Numbered from the stretch's first letter, positions 26,209 to 35,903 are shown. The stretch: 64,000 nucleotides of DNA from MGIIb-Q1 sp964342465 (GCA_964342465.1 CAYFFQ010000005.1:1-64000), one strand, 5' to 3'. Translations and numbers: made by a program. The notes: generated from the sequence alone by a model not told the origin.

Positions 26209-27750
26209 ATGAGTGAGATTCCACAAGGTTACGATGGGGCGGCGGCGAAACCGGCGAAAATCCGCCAATCTGCATCGATAGTGACCACCAGAGATGGAGG
26301 CTCTGGAATCGAGATTCTGTTCTGTCACCGCGTCTCAGAGATGCCTTCATTTCCTGATTTCTGGGCCTTTCCCGGCGGCGGTGTGACTCGATTTGATATT
26401 GCCGCCGCAGAATCTCTCGCCTGCCTCACCCCTGACGATGAAGGAGCGGCATTAGCATGTCTGCTGCGAGAGATGGTGGAAGAGGTTGGATGGGCACCAA
26501 CTGCCGATGGTCTAGTCTCAGTCTGCGGGAAAAATCGTGAGGATGTGGTCGAAGACGGAAAGAGATGGCACCCACTTGTCAAGGCCGGTGTGTTTCCTTG
26601 CGACACCGCCAAATTCTCGATAATCTCTGTGCGTACAACTCCTCCACTCGCTCCTTTGCGTTTTGAAAATCGGTTCTTCCACCTGCACGACCCCTCGCCT
26701 CCTGAACCGACCCTACCGCACGGCAGAAGTGAGTTCGACGACATGCGCTGGCTCACACCGGTTGCGGCTCTCGCCGCTTGGAGCGATTCTGAGATGCGCC
26801 TCCCACCCCCTCAGGTGACTCTGTTGCGCGACCTGATTGTCGCCCTTGATGAAGCCGAAGGAGACATCAAGGTCGCTGTCGCTTCCCTCGCTGCCGACCC
26901 GCCGAGTGGAGAGCACCGTATCGAGTTCGCCCCCGGAGTCGAGTGCGTTCCACTCCCGACCACCACTCTGCCCCCAGCCACCCACACGAACTGCTACATT
27001 CTCGGACATACCGGCGGTGACCACATCGTTGTGGACCCCGCCGCAAGGACTCCTGAAGGTTTGTCATATCTTGATGAAAAAATCGCTGCCGCCCTCAACG
27101 CCGGTGGAAAGATTATCGCCACTCTCTTCACCCACCGCCACCCCGACCACATTGGCGACTTGGCAGCGATTTCGAAGATCTATCAAGCCCCAATAATCGC
27201 AACTGCCGAAACCCATGCGGTCATCCCCCCATGTGACACAGACAAAATCTTGGTCGACGGTGATGTTCTTACCCTTGACCACCCCGAAAAACCCACAACT
27301 TGGAAGGTTCTTGTGACCCCCGGTCACTGCTCAGGGCACATCTGTCTAGAGAGTGAAGTGGGTATTGTCAGCGGTGATATGGCCGTCATGGTAGGGACTA
27401 TTCTCGTACCGCCGGAAAGTGGAGACATGGACCTCTACATCGCCAGTCTTGAGAGGTTGCGCGACCGTGGACCACCTATTCTCTTCCCCTCGCACGGCCC
27501 ACTCTCTCCGAACCCAGAGAGATTGTTGAGTCACTACATCAACCACCGGAAAGCGCGCCATGAAAAAGTGCTGAATGCGGTGAAAAATGGACTTACCAAG
27601 CCGACTGATATCGCTGAGTTCGCCTACGAAGATACCCCCGATGCCCACCCATTTCTGAAGGTCGACCAGACTCTCGCTCACCTCTATGCTCACCACCGTT
27701 CCCGTCATATTACAGAGAATGGTGGGGAATGGCAAATCATTTCATCATGA
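26209..27750 (+). CDS. Nudix hydrolase - metallo-beta-lactamase fusion, 513 aa
   Basis: The N-terminal Nudix domain (~20-215) shows FWAFPGGGV and the Nudix core REMVEEVGW (~87-95). The C-terminal metallo-beta-lactamase domain (~235-505) has the zinc motif THRHPDH (His309, His311, Asp313, His314), VTPGHCSGHIC and GDMAV, with a LACTB2-like helical tail. The start ATG at 26209 (MSEIPQGYDG) is chosen because the preceding frame lacks homology-like sequence. The Nudix part would cleave a nucleoside-diphosphate-X or CoA compound, and the lactamase part a thioester, phosphodiester or lactone. Joint function is unknown. It overlaps the next start by 4 bp (ATGA). Confidence 0.88.
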   Translation: MSEIPQGYDGAAAKPAKIRQSASIVTTRDGGSGIEILFCHRVSEMPSFPDFWAFPGGGVTRFDIAAAESLACLTPDDEGAALACLLREMVEEVGWAPTADGLVSVCGKNREDVVEDGKRWHPLVKAGVFPCDTAKFSIISVRTTPPLAPLRFENRFFHLHDPSPPEPTLPHGRSEFDDMRWLTPVAALAAWSDSEMRLPPPQVTLLRDLIVALDEAEGDIKVAVASLAADPPSGEHRIEFAPGVECVPLPTTTLPPATHTNCYILGHTGGDHIVVDPAARTPEGLSYLDEKIAAALNAGGKIIATLFTHRHPDHIGDLAAISKIYQAPIIATAETHAVIPPCDTDKILVDGDVLTLDHPEKPTTWKVLVTPGHCSGHICLESEVGIVSGDMAVMVGTILVPPESGDMDLYIASLERLRDRGPPILFPSHGPLSPNPERLLSHYINHRKARHEKVLNAVKNGLTKPTDIAEFAYEDTPDAHPFLKVDQTLAHLYAHHRSRHITENGGEWQIISS

Positions 27751-28358
27751 TGGGGCGAAGGTTCATTTCAGATAGCCCAGCATCGGAATCCATGGAGCCA
27801 TTGTCGATTGGTGGAATCGTTGTTGCGATTCTCGTTGTGCTTTGGTATGTCAGCACATATAATCGTCTCATCAGAATGAGAAATGAGTGCGATAGAGCGT
27901 GGTCGAACATCGATGTTCTGCTGCAACAACGATATGACATGCTACCTAACCTTGTCAACACGGTGAAAGGGTACGCCGAGCATGAATCTAACATCTTTGA
28001 AGAATTTGCCAAGGCTCGTCAGATGGCGAGTAGTGCGCGGGCGAGTGGTGATGTCAGTGGAGTCGCCCGCGCTGAAGGCTTGCTCTCAAGCATCATGCCA
28101 CAAATCTATGCAGTAGCAGAACAATATCCAGAGTTGAAGGCGAATGAGAATTTCCTCAATTTACAGAACGAAATAGTGAGCATTGAGAATCAAGTGGCTG
28201 ACCGGCGCGAGTTCTTCAACTCGGCCGTCACCAACTGGAACACGGCTATCGAGGTGATTCCGGCCAACTTCGTCGCTGGCAGCATGGGCGCACAGCGCAA
28301 GGACACATTCGAAGTCCAAGCGGTAGAGGTTCGCTCAGCCCCGAAGGTCGATTTCTGA
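27747..28358 (+). CDS. lemA: LemA family protein
   Basis: About 203 aa. One N-terminal membrane helix (IGGIVVAILVVLWYVSTYN) is followed by the long-helix LemA domain: NECDRAWSNIDVLLQQRYDMLPNLVNTVKGYAEHE and NEIVSIENQVADRREFFNSAVTNWNTAI. The ATG at 27747 overlaps the previous stop (ATGA); MEPLSIGG at 27792 is an alternative start. LemA proteins are widespread but of unclear function, often beside membrane proteins with GIDE or TPM domains. A GIDE-like protein lies 660 bp downstream on the other strand. Confidence 0.92.
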   Translation: MMGRRFISDSPASESMEPLSIGGIVVAILVVLWYVSTYNRLIRMRNECDRAWSNIDVLLQQRYDMLPNLVNTVKGYAEHESNIFEEFAKARQMASSARASGDVSGVARAEGLLSSIMPQIYAVAEQYPELKANENFLNLQNEIVSIENQVADRREFFNSAVTNWNTAIEVIPANFVAGSMGAQRKDTFEVQAVEVRSAPKVDF

Positions 28359-28373
28359 GAACCACTAATCAAA

Positions 28374-28880
28374 TCAGGAGACGAGGCCACCTAACCTACC
28401 TGCAACATCGGCGATACTCTCAGGGTTTGCCTCTTTCCAAGATTTGGAAATCACAACCCTCCCAATCACCGTGCATCCGAGATAGCCGAACTGCATGCGC
28501 ATGGCGGTAATGGCGTATTCCCCTCCACCTCCCGAAGCAGAGGCGAGAGCGACTGGTGTACCATTGAAGAGAGCACGAAACTCTTCACCCTCTTTCGAGA
28601 GCCAAGCAACGGTGTTCGATAGTGTGACAGGAGTCAAGCCATTGTACTCTGGTGCGCAGACGACCCAGCCGTCGGCCGAACCAAGCCTCTCCATCAACTC
28701 CGACATCCCCGCCAGTGGCGTCTCTTCGGTGGCTGCCTTCGGTGTAAAAAGTGGAAACTCCAATTCACAGAGGTCCACAATATCAGCCTCAATCCCGAGA
28801 GATTTTATTTCTGCAGCAAATTTCTCAGCCAATTCCATGTTCTTGCCGGTTGAAGCCGCCCAAATCGCAATCTTCGCCAT
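28374..28880 (-). CDS. NADPH-dependent FMN reductase-like flavoprotein
   Basis: A 168-residue flavodoxin-fold protein. The FMN phosphate loop WAASTGKNMELAEKFA (~7-22) and the second loop VVCAPEYNGLTPVTLSN (~72-88) are typical of the FMN_red/azoreductase-like family, with ASASGGGGEYA as the third. Such enzymes reduce quinones, flavins or chromate using NAD(P)H. It is convergent with lemA (15 bp gap). Substrate unknown. Confidence 0.88.
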   Translation of the reverse strand: MAKIAIWAASTGKNMELAEKFAAEIKSLGIEADIVDLCELEFPLFTPKAATEETPLAGMSELMERLGSADGWVVCAPEYNGLTPVTLSNTVAWLSKEGEEFRALFNGTPVALASASGGGGEYAITAMRMQFGYLGCTVIGRVVISKSWKEANPESIADVAGRLGGLVS

Positions 28881-29019
28881 GTATGAAAGTCAAACCCTCC
28901 GACTTTTCAACCATTGTCTCAAAACTTCTCGCGGAATTGCCGATTGACATTTCTTCAATCAGTTCATCGATGCACAATACGCTTGTGGGTCACTTGGAAT
29001 CATCTGTTTCGGCATAGGG

Positions 29020-30516
29020 TCAAATGAGCAAGAATGAGGAGAAAAGTGCCAAAGTGGGGATGACCAGCAACTCGAATTGGCTCTTCATATCATCGAGATT
29101 CGTCAACTCCGTTCCTTTGACCAAGCGCGCCTTGAAACCAGGGGAATCTTCCCCGACCACCTCAAGAAGTGAGTTCTGAATCGTCTTGTCAACCGACTTT
29201 TCGCGCTCCAGCGATTCTTTTTTTCTCGATTGTGCATCGCCCATGACATAACATGGGTCCAGCATTCTCAACCCCCAAAGTGTCCACCTGTGCCTCCGCA
29301 CATCACCGGAAGTTGCGAGTCTCCAGAGTAGGTCGCGCGCCTGAAGTGAATGAGCACACTCCCAACGGGCTAGGCGCGGGCCCAAATCTTGTCGGGAAAA
29401 TGTGTGAGGATGAGTCAACACCCCTCCTGTCCCATCATGAACGAGGAATGGATGCCCACCGGCATCGGAACGGACGGGTTCCCACGAACAGACCGTTCTG
29501 GTCGTACGCCTCCCCTTGGAATCAGTCGTCGTCACCTTTCTGCAACGATAGACTTCGTAGGACCATGACCACGCGTTGAGGTTGTCAACACTTTTTGATG
29601 GGTCGTGGTCGACTATCACTGTCGGTGGCGGCTCGACCCACGGGCGAGCCTGACCGACCAGTTCGACTGCGCCGACTGCCATCGAGCGGATGTTTGAGGT
29701 CGGCGTGTCCTGCATCGCCTCCCCCTTCTTCCAGATGAAAGCCGAGGCAAACAACCAGACAGTGGAAACTACGACCAGTATCATGGAGAGAGAAATGGCA
29801 CTCTCGAAGTTCGGTTCGGATGATGCTAGGAGTGCAGCGCCCGCGGCGGTTGCGAATGCAAGTGAAGAAAAAAGTCCATAATTGGAGATTGTCGGCGGTT
29901 TTGGCGTCCCAATTTTGTTTGGGTGTTCGGCGATGAGTTGGGCCGATTTATCGGCAGAATAGGGGTTGCTCCCCCACTCGGACTTCGGTGGTGGTGGGAA
30001 AATCCAATCGCGGTCACCAGAACCCCTTCTCTCAACCGTTGAAGTATTCCAAAAACTCAACAACTCGATGCCGACCTCTTCCTGAGCAAGTGCTAATTCT
30101 CCCCCTCGGAGGCGTTGTCGGATTAGCTCCAACTTCTTTTCCAGCGGTGACTTCGAGCCTACCGCCAATACGACAAATCCGACAACGATTGCAAGGATTC
30201 CACCTTGAAGAAAATAGAAACTGCCAACCCCTATCAAAATAATTGACAAAAATAGCACCAGAAACGGAGGAAGTGTAAGACCAAACATCCCACCATTCAA
30301 TTCTTCGATGGTTCCAGCCGCCGCAAAGACACCATCTCCATCGGCCCCATCTCCGGCCCCATTTCCATCGGCCCCATCTCCAGACCCATCTCCGGTCCCA
30401 TCTCCAGCCGCCGCAAAGACGCCATCTCTGAGAATCTCACCCGCCACCCCCTCACCGGATTGGGAAGGCGGAGCCATGCCGCCCCTAACCTGCCACATCG
30501 GATGATTGTTGCCCAT
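29020..30516 (-). CDS. Membrane protein with Gly-Asp repeat and GIDE-like domain, ~498 aa
   Basis: The start ATG at 30516 (MGNNHPMW) follows GGAGGGTG directly; a start at 30597 is less likely. Residues ~28-65 are GDG/ADG repeats (GDGTGDGSGDGADG). Four membrane segments follow or end the protein (~75-115 pair, ~215-270 pair, and a short one at the very C-terminus). Residues ~300-390 (YEVYRCRKVTTTD, SWEPVRSDAG, PFLVHDGTGGVLTHP) resemble the GIDE domain, known from MULAN-type ligases and prokaryotic LemA neighbours. No RING is present. The identification is by motif pattern and is tentative. Function unknown. Confidence 0.65.
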   Translation of the reverse strand: MGNNHPMWQVRGGMAPPSQSGEGVAGEILRDGVFAAAGDGTGDGSGDGADGNGAGDGADGDGVFAAAGTIEELNGGMFGLTLPPFLVLFLSIILIGVGSFYFLQGGILAIVVGFVVLAVGSKSPLEKKLELIRQRLRGGELALAQEEVGIELLSFWNTSTVERRGSGDRDWIFPPPPKSEWGSNPYSADKSAQLIAEHPNKIGTPKPPTISNYGLFSSLAFATAAGAALLASSEPNFESAISLSMILVVVSTVWLFASAFIWKKGEAMQDTPTSNIRSMAVGAVELVGQARPWVEPPPTVIVDHDPSKSVDNLNAWSWSYEVYRCRKVTTTDSKGRRTTRTVCSWEPVRSDAGGHPFLVHDGTGGVLTHPHTFSRQDLGPRLARWECAHSLQARDLLWRLATSGDVRRHRWTLWGLRMLDPCYVMGDAQSRKKESLEREKSVDKTIQNSLLEVVGEDSPGFKARLVKGTELTNLDDMKSQFELLVIPTLALFSSFLLI

Positions 30517-30614
30517 CACCCTCCTACCCAGCGGAGGGATTGATGAAGGGCGCACACCCGCTGACAAATAGGCGAGATGTGCGCGAGTAGTCACCAAGAT
30601 GAGGTGAGGTGAAA

Positions 30615-32786
30615 ATGAAGAGGCAGATGAGCAGTTTCGATGTGGCCCGAATTGTCACCGAGTTGCAACCCTACATCGGAGCGCGGGCGCGCAAGGCGTA
30701 TCACCCGCATTGGGAGCAGGTCGTTCTGCGGCTCAACCCAAAGGAAGTACCTTCACTTGACCTCGTGATTGTCCGAGGCAAGAGAACCTATCTCTCGCGG
30801 CGCGACAGGCCGATGCCACCCAATCCCTCTTCGTTCTCGATGTTGTTGCGAAAGCACCTGATGAACAGCCGACTCAATGCGGTGAGGCAACACGCCTTTG
30901 ACCGAATCATCTCACTTGATTTCGACACTCGCGACGGTATCAAAACACTCGTTGTCGAGATGTTTCGTGATGGAAATGTACTGCTGCTTGACCCCGAGGG
31001 GGTCATCATACAACCTCTGACCAATGTCAAGTATGCAAAACGGACTCTAAAAAGGGGTGAAAAATACGAGTTTCCACCAACTCAGATTGACCCGAGGGAT
31101 TTGACAAAGCCGGCTCTGGCGGAGATGTTGGCGGAAAGTGATGCTGATATTGTGAGGACATTGGCGAGCAGGGCAAACCTTGCTGGCGACTATGCAGAGG
31201 CAGCGTGTCATCTCGCAGGAATCGCTGCCGATGAAGCAGCATCGAACCTCAACGATGAACAGGTGAGCACTCTCATATCTTCCCTCCGAGAATTGACTGG
31301 GAAACTAGTCAGTGTGGGCGGTGGATGGTTGCTTCTTGACAAGGATGCCGAAGAAAAATTGGATGAAGCGGGAGTAAATCCACTCGCTCGCGACCAAGTT
31401 TTCGAAGAACGGACGAGAGTAGCACTACCCTTCCTGCTGCCTCAAAGTGACGATGTTCTGGCCGTTGAGTTTCCTACTCTCGCCGAGGCGGTGAATGCTT
31501 GGAAAGGCGGCTGGGATGCGACTGCCACCGCCCGTCGTGCTGAAGAGAAGAGAGCGAAAATGGTGGATGAGAGAAAACAGCACGACGAAGGCAGCGCACT
31601 GGAACGCCGCCTCGCCCAACAGGAGAAGGCGATAACCGGTTTTGAGGCGAAGGCGGCATCGCAACAGGCACTCGGAATCTCAATTCAAGACAATTGGAAT
31701 CATGTTGACACACTGATATCTCAGACCCTATCGGCGATAGAATCAGAAGGTTGGGACAATATCAGAAAAAAGGTACGAACAATCGAATGGATTGAATCCC
31801 TCGACCCAGCCACGCGCACGATGAAGGCTTATCTCCCTGACGAGGAGGGAGAGCCTGACCAGCGAATAGAAATCCATCTTGACCAAACGGTTCACCAAAA
31901 TGCCCAGCGCTACTTCGAGGCTGGTCGCAAACAGAAAGAAAAGATGTCTGGCGCCAAGAAGGCAATTGCAGAGACTCGCGCCAAGATAGCAAGCGGCGCA
32001 AAGAGACGAGCGAAGGCGGAGGCAGCTGGAAAACTGCATATCACCAAGCGAAGCAAACAACTCTGGGTGGAGAAACACAGGTGGGGAATCGTCGGTTCTG
32101 GCCACCTCATTTTGGGGGGGAAGGACGCTCGCGGGAACGACGCGGTTGTGAACAAATACCTGAAGCGGGAAGACCTCTATTTCCACGCCGACCTACACGG
32201 TGCACCCTCATGCGCTCTGAAACTCAAAGAGGGGTTGGAGATAGACCCACATCCACTCCCTGGATTACCAGAAGGGGTCCCTTCCCTTCGATTGACTCAG
32301 ACTTTCGACGGTGAAGAGGGTGGGGATGGCACGACAGATGGATTTAGTGAATCCACTCTGCAGGAGGCGGCGGCATTGGCTGTAGTTTGGAGTCGCGGCT
32401 GGTCGGGCGGTGGCGCCGCTGCCACTGCATACTGGGTTGAGCCACCGCAGGTCAGCAAAACCGCAGAAACAGGTGAGGCACTTGCTCGTGGCGCATGGAT
32501 AGTGCGAGGGAAGCGCAACTGGTTGCGCGACCTGAAGATGGAACTTACCATGGGAATGGCACTCATTAACGGCATTCCACTACCACTGACCGGTTCCCAT
32601 ACTGCCGTCACCAAATGGTGTGAAAGGTGGGCTAGAATTGCCCCTGGGACGACCAAGAAAGAGGCGATGGCAAACATGATTGCCAGAGAAACCGGACTAG
32701 TTCAAGACGATGTGCTCGCAGCCCTGCCACCGGGAAACATGCAGGTCATCGAAGACCACGGAATGCTCGCCCAAAGAGGCGTCTGA
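30615..32786 (+). CDS. rqcH: NFACT / RqcH (Rqc2, NEMF) ribosome quality-control factor
   Basis: About 723 aa. The NFACT-N domain (~1-200: VVLRLNPKEVPSLDLVIVRGKRTYLS, SSFSMLLRKHLMNSRL, DRIISLDFDTRDG) is followed by HhH-like and coiled-coil regions (~300-480). The NFACT-R/DUF814 domain lies at ~484-600 (WVEKHRWGIVGSGHLILGGKDARGND). The C-terminal part follows. The family binds stalled 60S/50S-peptidyl-tRNA complexes and can add C-terminal tails. The ATG at 30615 is preceded by GAGGTGAGGTGA, a good binding site. It is convergent with purP with only 11 bp between. Archaeal members are full length like this one. Confidence 0.93.
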   Translation: MKRQMSSFDVARIVTELQPYIGARARKAYHPHWEQVVLRLNPKEVPSLDLVIVRGKRTYLSRRDRPMPPNPSSFSMLLRKHLMNSRLNAVRQHAFDRIISLDFDTRDGIKTLVVEMFRDGNVLLLDPEGVIIQPLTNVKYAKRTLKRGEKYEFPPTQIDPRDLTKPALAEMLAESDADIVRTLASRANLAGDYAEAACHLAGIAADEAASNLNDEQVSTLISSLRELTGKLVSVGGGWLLLDKDAEEKLDEAGVNPLARDQVFEERTRVALPFLLPQSDDVLAVEFPTLAEAVNAWKGGWDATATARRAEEKRAKMVDERKQHDEGSALERRLAQQEKAITGFEAKAASQQALGISIQDNWNHVDTLISQTLSAIESEGWDNIRKKVRTIEWIESLDPATRTMKAYLPDEEGEPDQRIEIHLDQTVHQNAQRYFEAGRKQKEKMSGAKKAIAETRAKIASGAKRRAKAEAAGKLHITKRSKQLWVEKHRWGIVGSGHLILGGKDARGNDAVVNKYLKREDLYFHADLHGAPSCALKLKEGLEIDPHPLPGLPEGVPSLRLTQTFDGEEGGDGTTDGFSESTLQEAAALAVVWSRGWSGGGAAATAYWVEPPQVSKTAETGEALARGAWIVRGKRNWLRDLKMELTMGMALINGIPLPLTGSHTAVTKWCERWARIAPGTTKKEAMANMIARETGLVQDDVLAALPPGNMQVIEDHGMLAQRGV

Positions 32787-32797
32787 TGATTCAGGCA

Positions 32798-33910
32798 TCA
32801 GGAAAGTATCTCTGACAATCTGCCCTTGTCGGCGGCTTTGCGAATACATCTCGCTATTCGCCTGCCCACACTCATGTCTGACTCGTTGATGTTCATGTAG
32901 GGAGAGCCGCCGATACTGACATTGCTGCCAGCAACTATGCGCGCACTGACCTCGAACACCCGGAACTCCAGTTTGTCGGTGACGATACACTCGAGGCAGA
33001 ACGGCCCTATCATTCCACGCGCACCCTCCTCCAACTCTAGAGAGGCAGCTACTGCACCCTCCCCAAGACGGAATGCTTCGGGAAGAAGTGATTCACGCAA
33101 CACGACTTCGGCATTTCCGGTGACCACGAAAGATGGTTCCAACCCCATGTCTCTGAGGTCTCTCAATGAGCCCAACTTGTAGAACTCGTCCACATTCGCC
33201 TCGTCTCTTCGGTCTATGGTGAGCAACTCGAGCCTGCCTATTTCCTGCCCTTCTCTTGATTTCATGCCTTCGACCTGATAACCGTCATCACAGACTGGGT
33301 CATAGAAGAACTGCATGTAGTAGCGGGTACCCAAGATGTATTCTTGGATTGTGAAATCCTCTTCCAAGTCGACATTTCGCCGGAAATCTCTGAAATTTCT
33401 GGCGACAAAATAGCCCCTGCCACCTTTTGCGCCTGCATACTTGACGATGACTGGGCCATCTATGTCGTGTGGGTCATCGATGACTTTGGGCATCGTGCAA
33501 CCGCCCAACTCCAGCCATTCTCTCTGCGTGTCTCTGCCTGATTCCCACTTGAGAATGCGACGGTTGCCAAATGTTGGGACTGCCAAGGCGATGAAATTGT
33601 CAGCGCCGAGATATTCCACCAGTGAGCCGTGTGGTATGATGACGACATTTCTCTCTCTGAACCACTCGGCGTAGTCCAACATCTGCTTGTAGTCGTCGAG
33701 CATCAGCCACTCGTCTGGTTCGGCTCCCGGAAACGCCTTGAAGAACTTGCGCCGACCCTCGCCGACAGCGATTCCAAGCGTTCGGAAACCTTCAGCCCTT
33801 GCACCGTGAAGAATCTGAAGGGCCGAATGAGAAGCGACGCAACCAACCGTGATTTCGTCGGGATTGTATGAGGAGAGCCACTCCGCCAACAGCCCCGCCG
33901 TGTCCGCCAT
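32798..33910 (-). CDS. purP: FAICAR synthetase PurP
   Basis: Archaeal 5-formaminoimidazole-4-carboxamide ribotide synthetase, an ATP- and formate-dependent step of purine synthesis that replaces the formyl-folate step of bacteria. The 370-residue ATP-grasp protein shows TVGCVASHSALQILHGA at the N-terminus, VIIPHGSLVEYLG, FGNRRILKWESDR-like FGNRRILKWESGRD, VIVKYAGAKGGRGYF, FTIQEYILGTRYYMQFFY, and FEVSARIVAGSN..GSPYMNI. All are characteristic. It is divergent from the tryptophan dioxygenase gene with a 219-bp gap. Confidence 0.96.
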   Translation of the reverse strand: MADTAGLLAEWLSSYNPDEITVGCVASHSALQILHGARAEGFRTLGIAVGEGRRKFFKAFPGAEPDEWLMLDDYKQMLDYAEWFRERNVVIIPHGSLVEYLGADNFIALAVPTFGNRRILKWESGRDTQREWLELGGCTMPKVIDDPHDIDGPVIVKYAGAKGGRGYFVARNFRDFRRNVDLEEDFTIQEYILGTRYYMQFFYDPVCDDGYQVEGMKSREGQEIGRLELLTIDRRDEANVDEFYKLGSLRDLRDMGLEPSFVVTGNAEVVLRESLLPEAFRLGEGAVAASLELEEGARGMIGPFCLECIVTDKLEFRVFEVSARIVAGSNVSIGGSPYMNINESDMSVGRRIARCIRKAADKGRLSEILS

Positions 33911-34129
33911 TAGGAATGGCTGATGGGTTCACTAAATGAGCATAGCGCTCAAGCCTCCCACCACGTCATACTTCGCCGCGTCATTGGGGGTGGAAAACTG
34001 GTGTGAAGGAAGATGTGGACAGAACTCCTTTTCCCACCGAGCCAGCCACCTAAATCACTCGCAGTTGTTTCCTGACAGTCAGCCCTGATGATAAACCGCC
34101 AAGAGTTAGTTAAGGAGTACGCCTAACCG

Positions 34130-35200
34130 GTGAGCATGGGTGGAAGCAAGACCTATGCCGACTATCTCGATTTGCACACTCTCCTGAGCCTTCAAGGAGA
34201 TGACGAGGAGTTGAGCAACGATGAACAACATTTCATCATCGTTCACCAAGCCTTCGAACTTTGGTTTCGTCTGGTTCTGATTGAGTTGCGCGCTGCCCGC
34301 TCTCTTCTGCTCCAGACCATCATTCCGGAGGAGGATATTCCCCGTGTGGCCCACCACCTGAAGAGGTGTACGGAGGTCTTCCGCCTCATGACCGGGCAAT
34401 GGAAAGTGATGGAAACCATGACACCACAAGATTTCCTAGCCTTCCGCGACGGTCTTGGAACTGCTTCGGGATTCGAATCTTATCAGATGCGGGAGTTGGA
34501 ACTGCTGTTGGGATTGGAACAGAGCCAAAGAGTTGGAGAGATGGACCCACTCGGCCATTTTCGCAAATTGGCCGAGCGAGGTGGCCCAGACGCTGAAGTC
34601 CTAAAGAGGTTGGAAGCGGAGGCGGAGATGCCGGCGCTCGGCGATATATTAGCGGCATGGCTCGCGCGAACTCCGATTCAGGGGTCACTCCTCGGTGAGG
34701 ATGGCGATGATGAGAAGGTAGCCCGATTTGTGGAAGAGTACCTCGCCGCCCACAAGCGAATCGGGGATGAAACGGTTGCTCGCATGAGTGGTCATGGTGT
34801 GACCAACATGGTTCAGGTTGAGGAGCGTTTTGCAACCGCTCAAAGTGCGGCGCGCAGTTTCTTGTTGCCTGACGGCGAGGTCTCACGCGCCCGCGCCGGT
34901 CTCTTGTTCATCGAATCCTACCGCGACTTGCCGCTACTCACATGGCCACGCATCCTCATCGACACATTGGTCGAATTGGAAGAATCATTGGTATTGTTCC
35001 GCACCCACCATGCCCGCATGGTGGAGAGAATAATCGGCCGCCGCGTCGGAACCGGCGGCTCGTCGGGAGTCGACTACCTCGATGCCACCCTCAAATACCG
35101 CGTCTTCAACGACCTGTGGACAGTCCGCACCCTACTCATCAAGAAGGAAGCCCTCCCCCAACTAGAAGACCCTGCCTTCTACGGCTTTTCGCAACAGTAA
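34130..35200 (+). CDS. kynA: Tryptophan 2,3-dioxygenase
   Basis: Heme enzyme that opens the indole ring of tryptophan with O2, giving N-formylkynurenine. The 356-residue protein shows YADYLDLHTLLSLQ, FIIVHQAFELWFRL (active-site His), FRDGLGTASGFESYQMRELE, the heme-ligand region FRTHHARMVERIIG, and the C-terminal GTGGSSGVDYLDATLKYRVF. Start: GTG 34130 has AAGGAG 12 bases upstream; ATG 34136 has GGTGA too close. The enzyme is rare in archaea and needs oxygen, so transfer from bacteria is likely (inference). Kynureninase and formamidase are not in the window. Confidence 0.95.
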   Translation: MSMGGSKTYADYLDLHTLLSLQGDDEELSNDEQHFIIVHQAFELWFRLVLIELRAARSLLLQTIIPEEDIPRVAHHLKRCTEVFRLMTGQWKVMETMTPQDFLAFRDGLGTASGFESYQMRELELLLGLEQSQRVGEMDPLGHFRKLAERGGPDAEVLKRLEAEAEMPALGDILAAWLARTPIQGSLLGEDGDDEKVARFVEEYLAAHKRIGDETVARMSGHGVTNMVQVEERFATAQSAARSFLLPDGEVSRARAGLLFIESYRDLPLLTWPRILIDTLVELEESLVLFRTHHARMVERIIGRRVGTGGSSGVDYLDATLKYRVFNDLWTVRTLLIKKEALPQLEDPAFYGFSQQ

Positions 35201-35279
35201 TGTTGCATCTGCGGAGTTTGATGGGAGAAACGCTTGAACCGGTTGGGTTGTGAATAATCAAAAGATGGACGGTGAATTG

Positions 35280-35903
35280 ATGGGCGGCGAGAAAATTGGC
35301 GCAGACGCTTGGAATGAGCGTTTCAGCGGCGAAGGCTGGGCTTATGGATGCGAGGCTAACGATTGGCTCCGAATGCGAATCAGGCCGCCGGCTGTCGCTG
35401 ACGCCCGCGCCCTCGTCCCAGCAGATGGTGAGGGCAGAAACGCTGTCTGGCTCGCCTCACTAGGATACACCGCCGAGGTGTTCGACCTCTCCGCTGTGGG
35501 GAAGGAGAAGTGCGCTCTTCTCGCCCGCGAGAGGGGTGTGGAGGTGCAGTATGAAGTGGACGACCTTGAGTTTCGGGAATTCCCTGAGGAGAAGTATGAC
35601 CTCATCGCCTGTTCTTGGTTTCATGTGCCTTGGGCGGTATTCACAGAGCACTATCCGAGAATGCTCTCCAGTCTCAAATCGGGGGGAGAATTCGTCTGCG
35701 AGGGTTATCACACCAGCCAATTGGGGATGACAAGTGGTGGGCCACAGAACCTTGACCTGTTGTGGGATTTGGGAGAAGTTCTCGATGTAATCGGAGATGG
35801 ATTCGAGGTGATGCACGCCGATGTCGAGCAGGTCGTGTTGGACGAGTCTGACCTACATCGCGGACCGGCGAATGTTGTGCGGCTGCATCTGTTGAAGCGA
35901 TGA
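35280..35903 (+). CDS. SAM-dependent methyltransferase (TehB/TPMT-like)
   Basis: Class I methyltransferase of ~207 aa. It begins WNERFSGEGWAYGCEANDWL, then ALVPADGEGRNAVWLASLGYTAEVFDLS (SAM-binding motifs I and II), FREFPEEKYDLIACSWFHVP (motif IV) and LKSGGEFVCEGYH (motif VI). The pattern fits TehB/thiopurine-methyltransferase-like enzymes that act on small or toxic molecules. The ATG at 35280 is chosen because GGTGA lies five bases before it; upstream GTG 35250 and ATG 35265 lack such a site. It follows kynA by 79 bp on the same strand. Substrate unknown. Confidence 0.85.
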   Translation: MGGEKIGADAWNERFSGEGWAYGCEANDWLRMRIRPPAVADARALVPADGEGRNAVWLASLGYTAEVFDLSAVGKEKCALLARERGVEVQYEVDDLEFREFPEEKYDLIACSWFHVPWAVFTEHYPRMLSSLKSGGEFVCEGYHTSQLGMTSGGPQNLDLLWDLGEVLDVIGDGFEVMHADVEQVVLDESDLHRGPANVVRLHLLKR

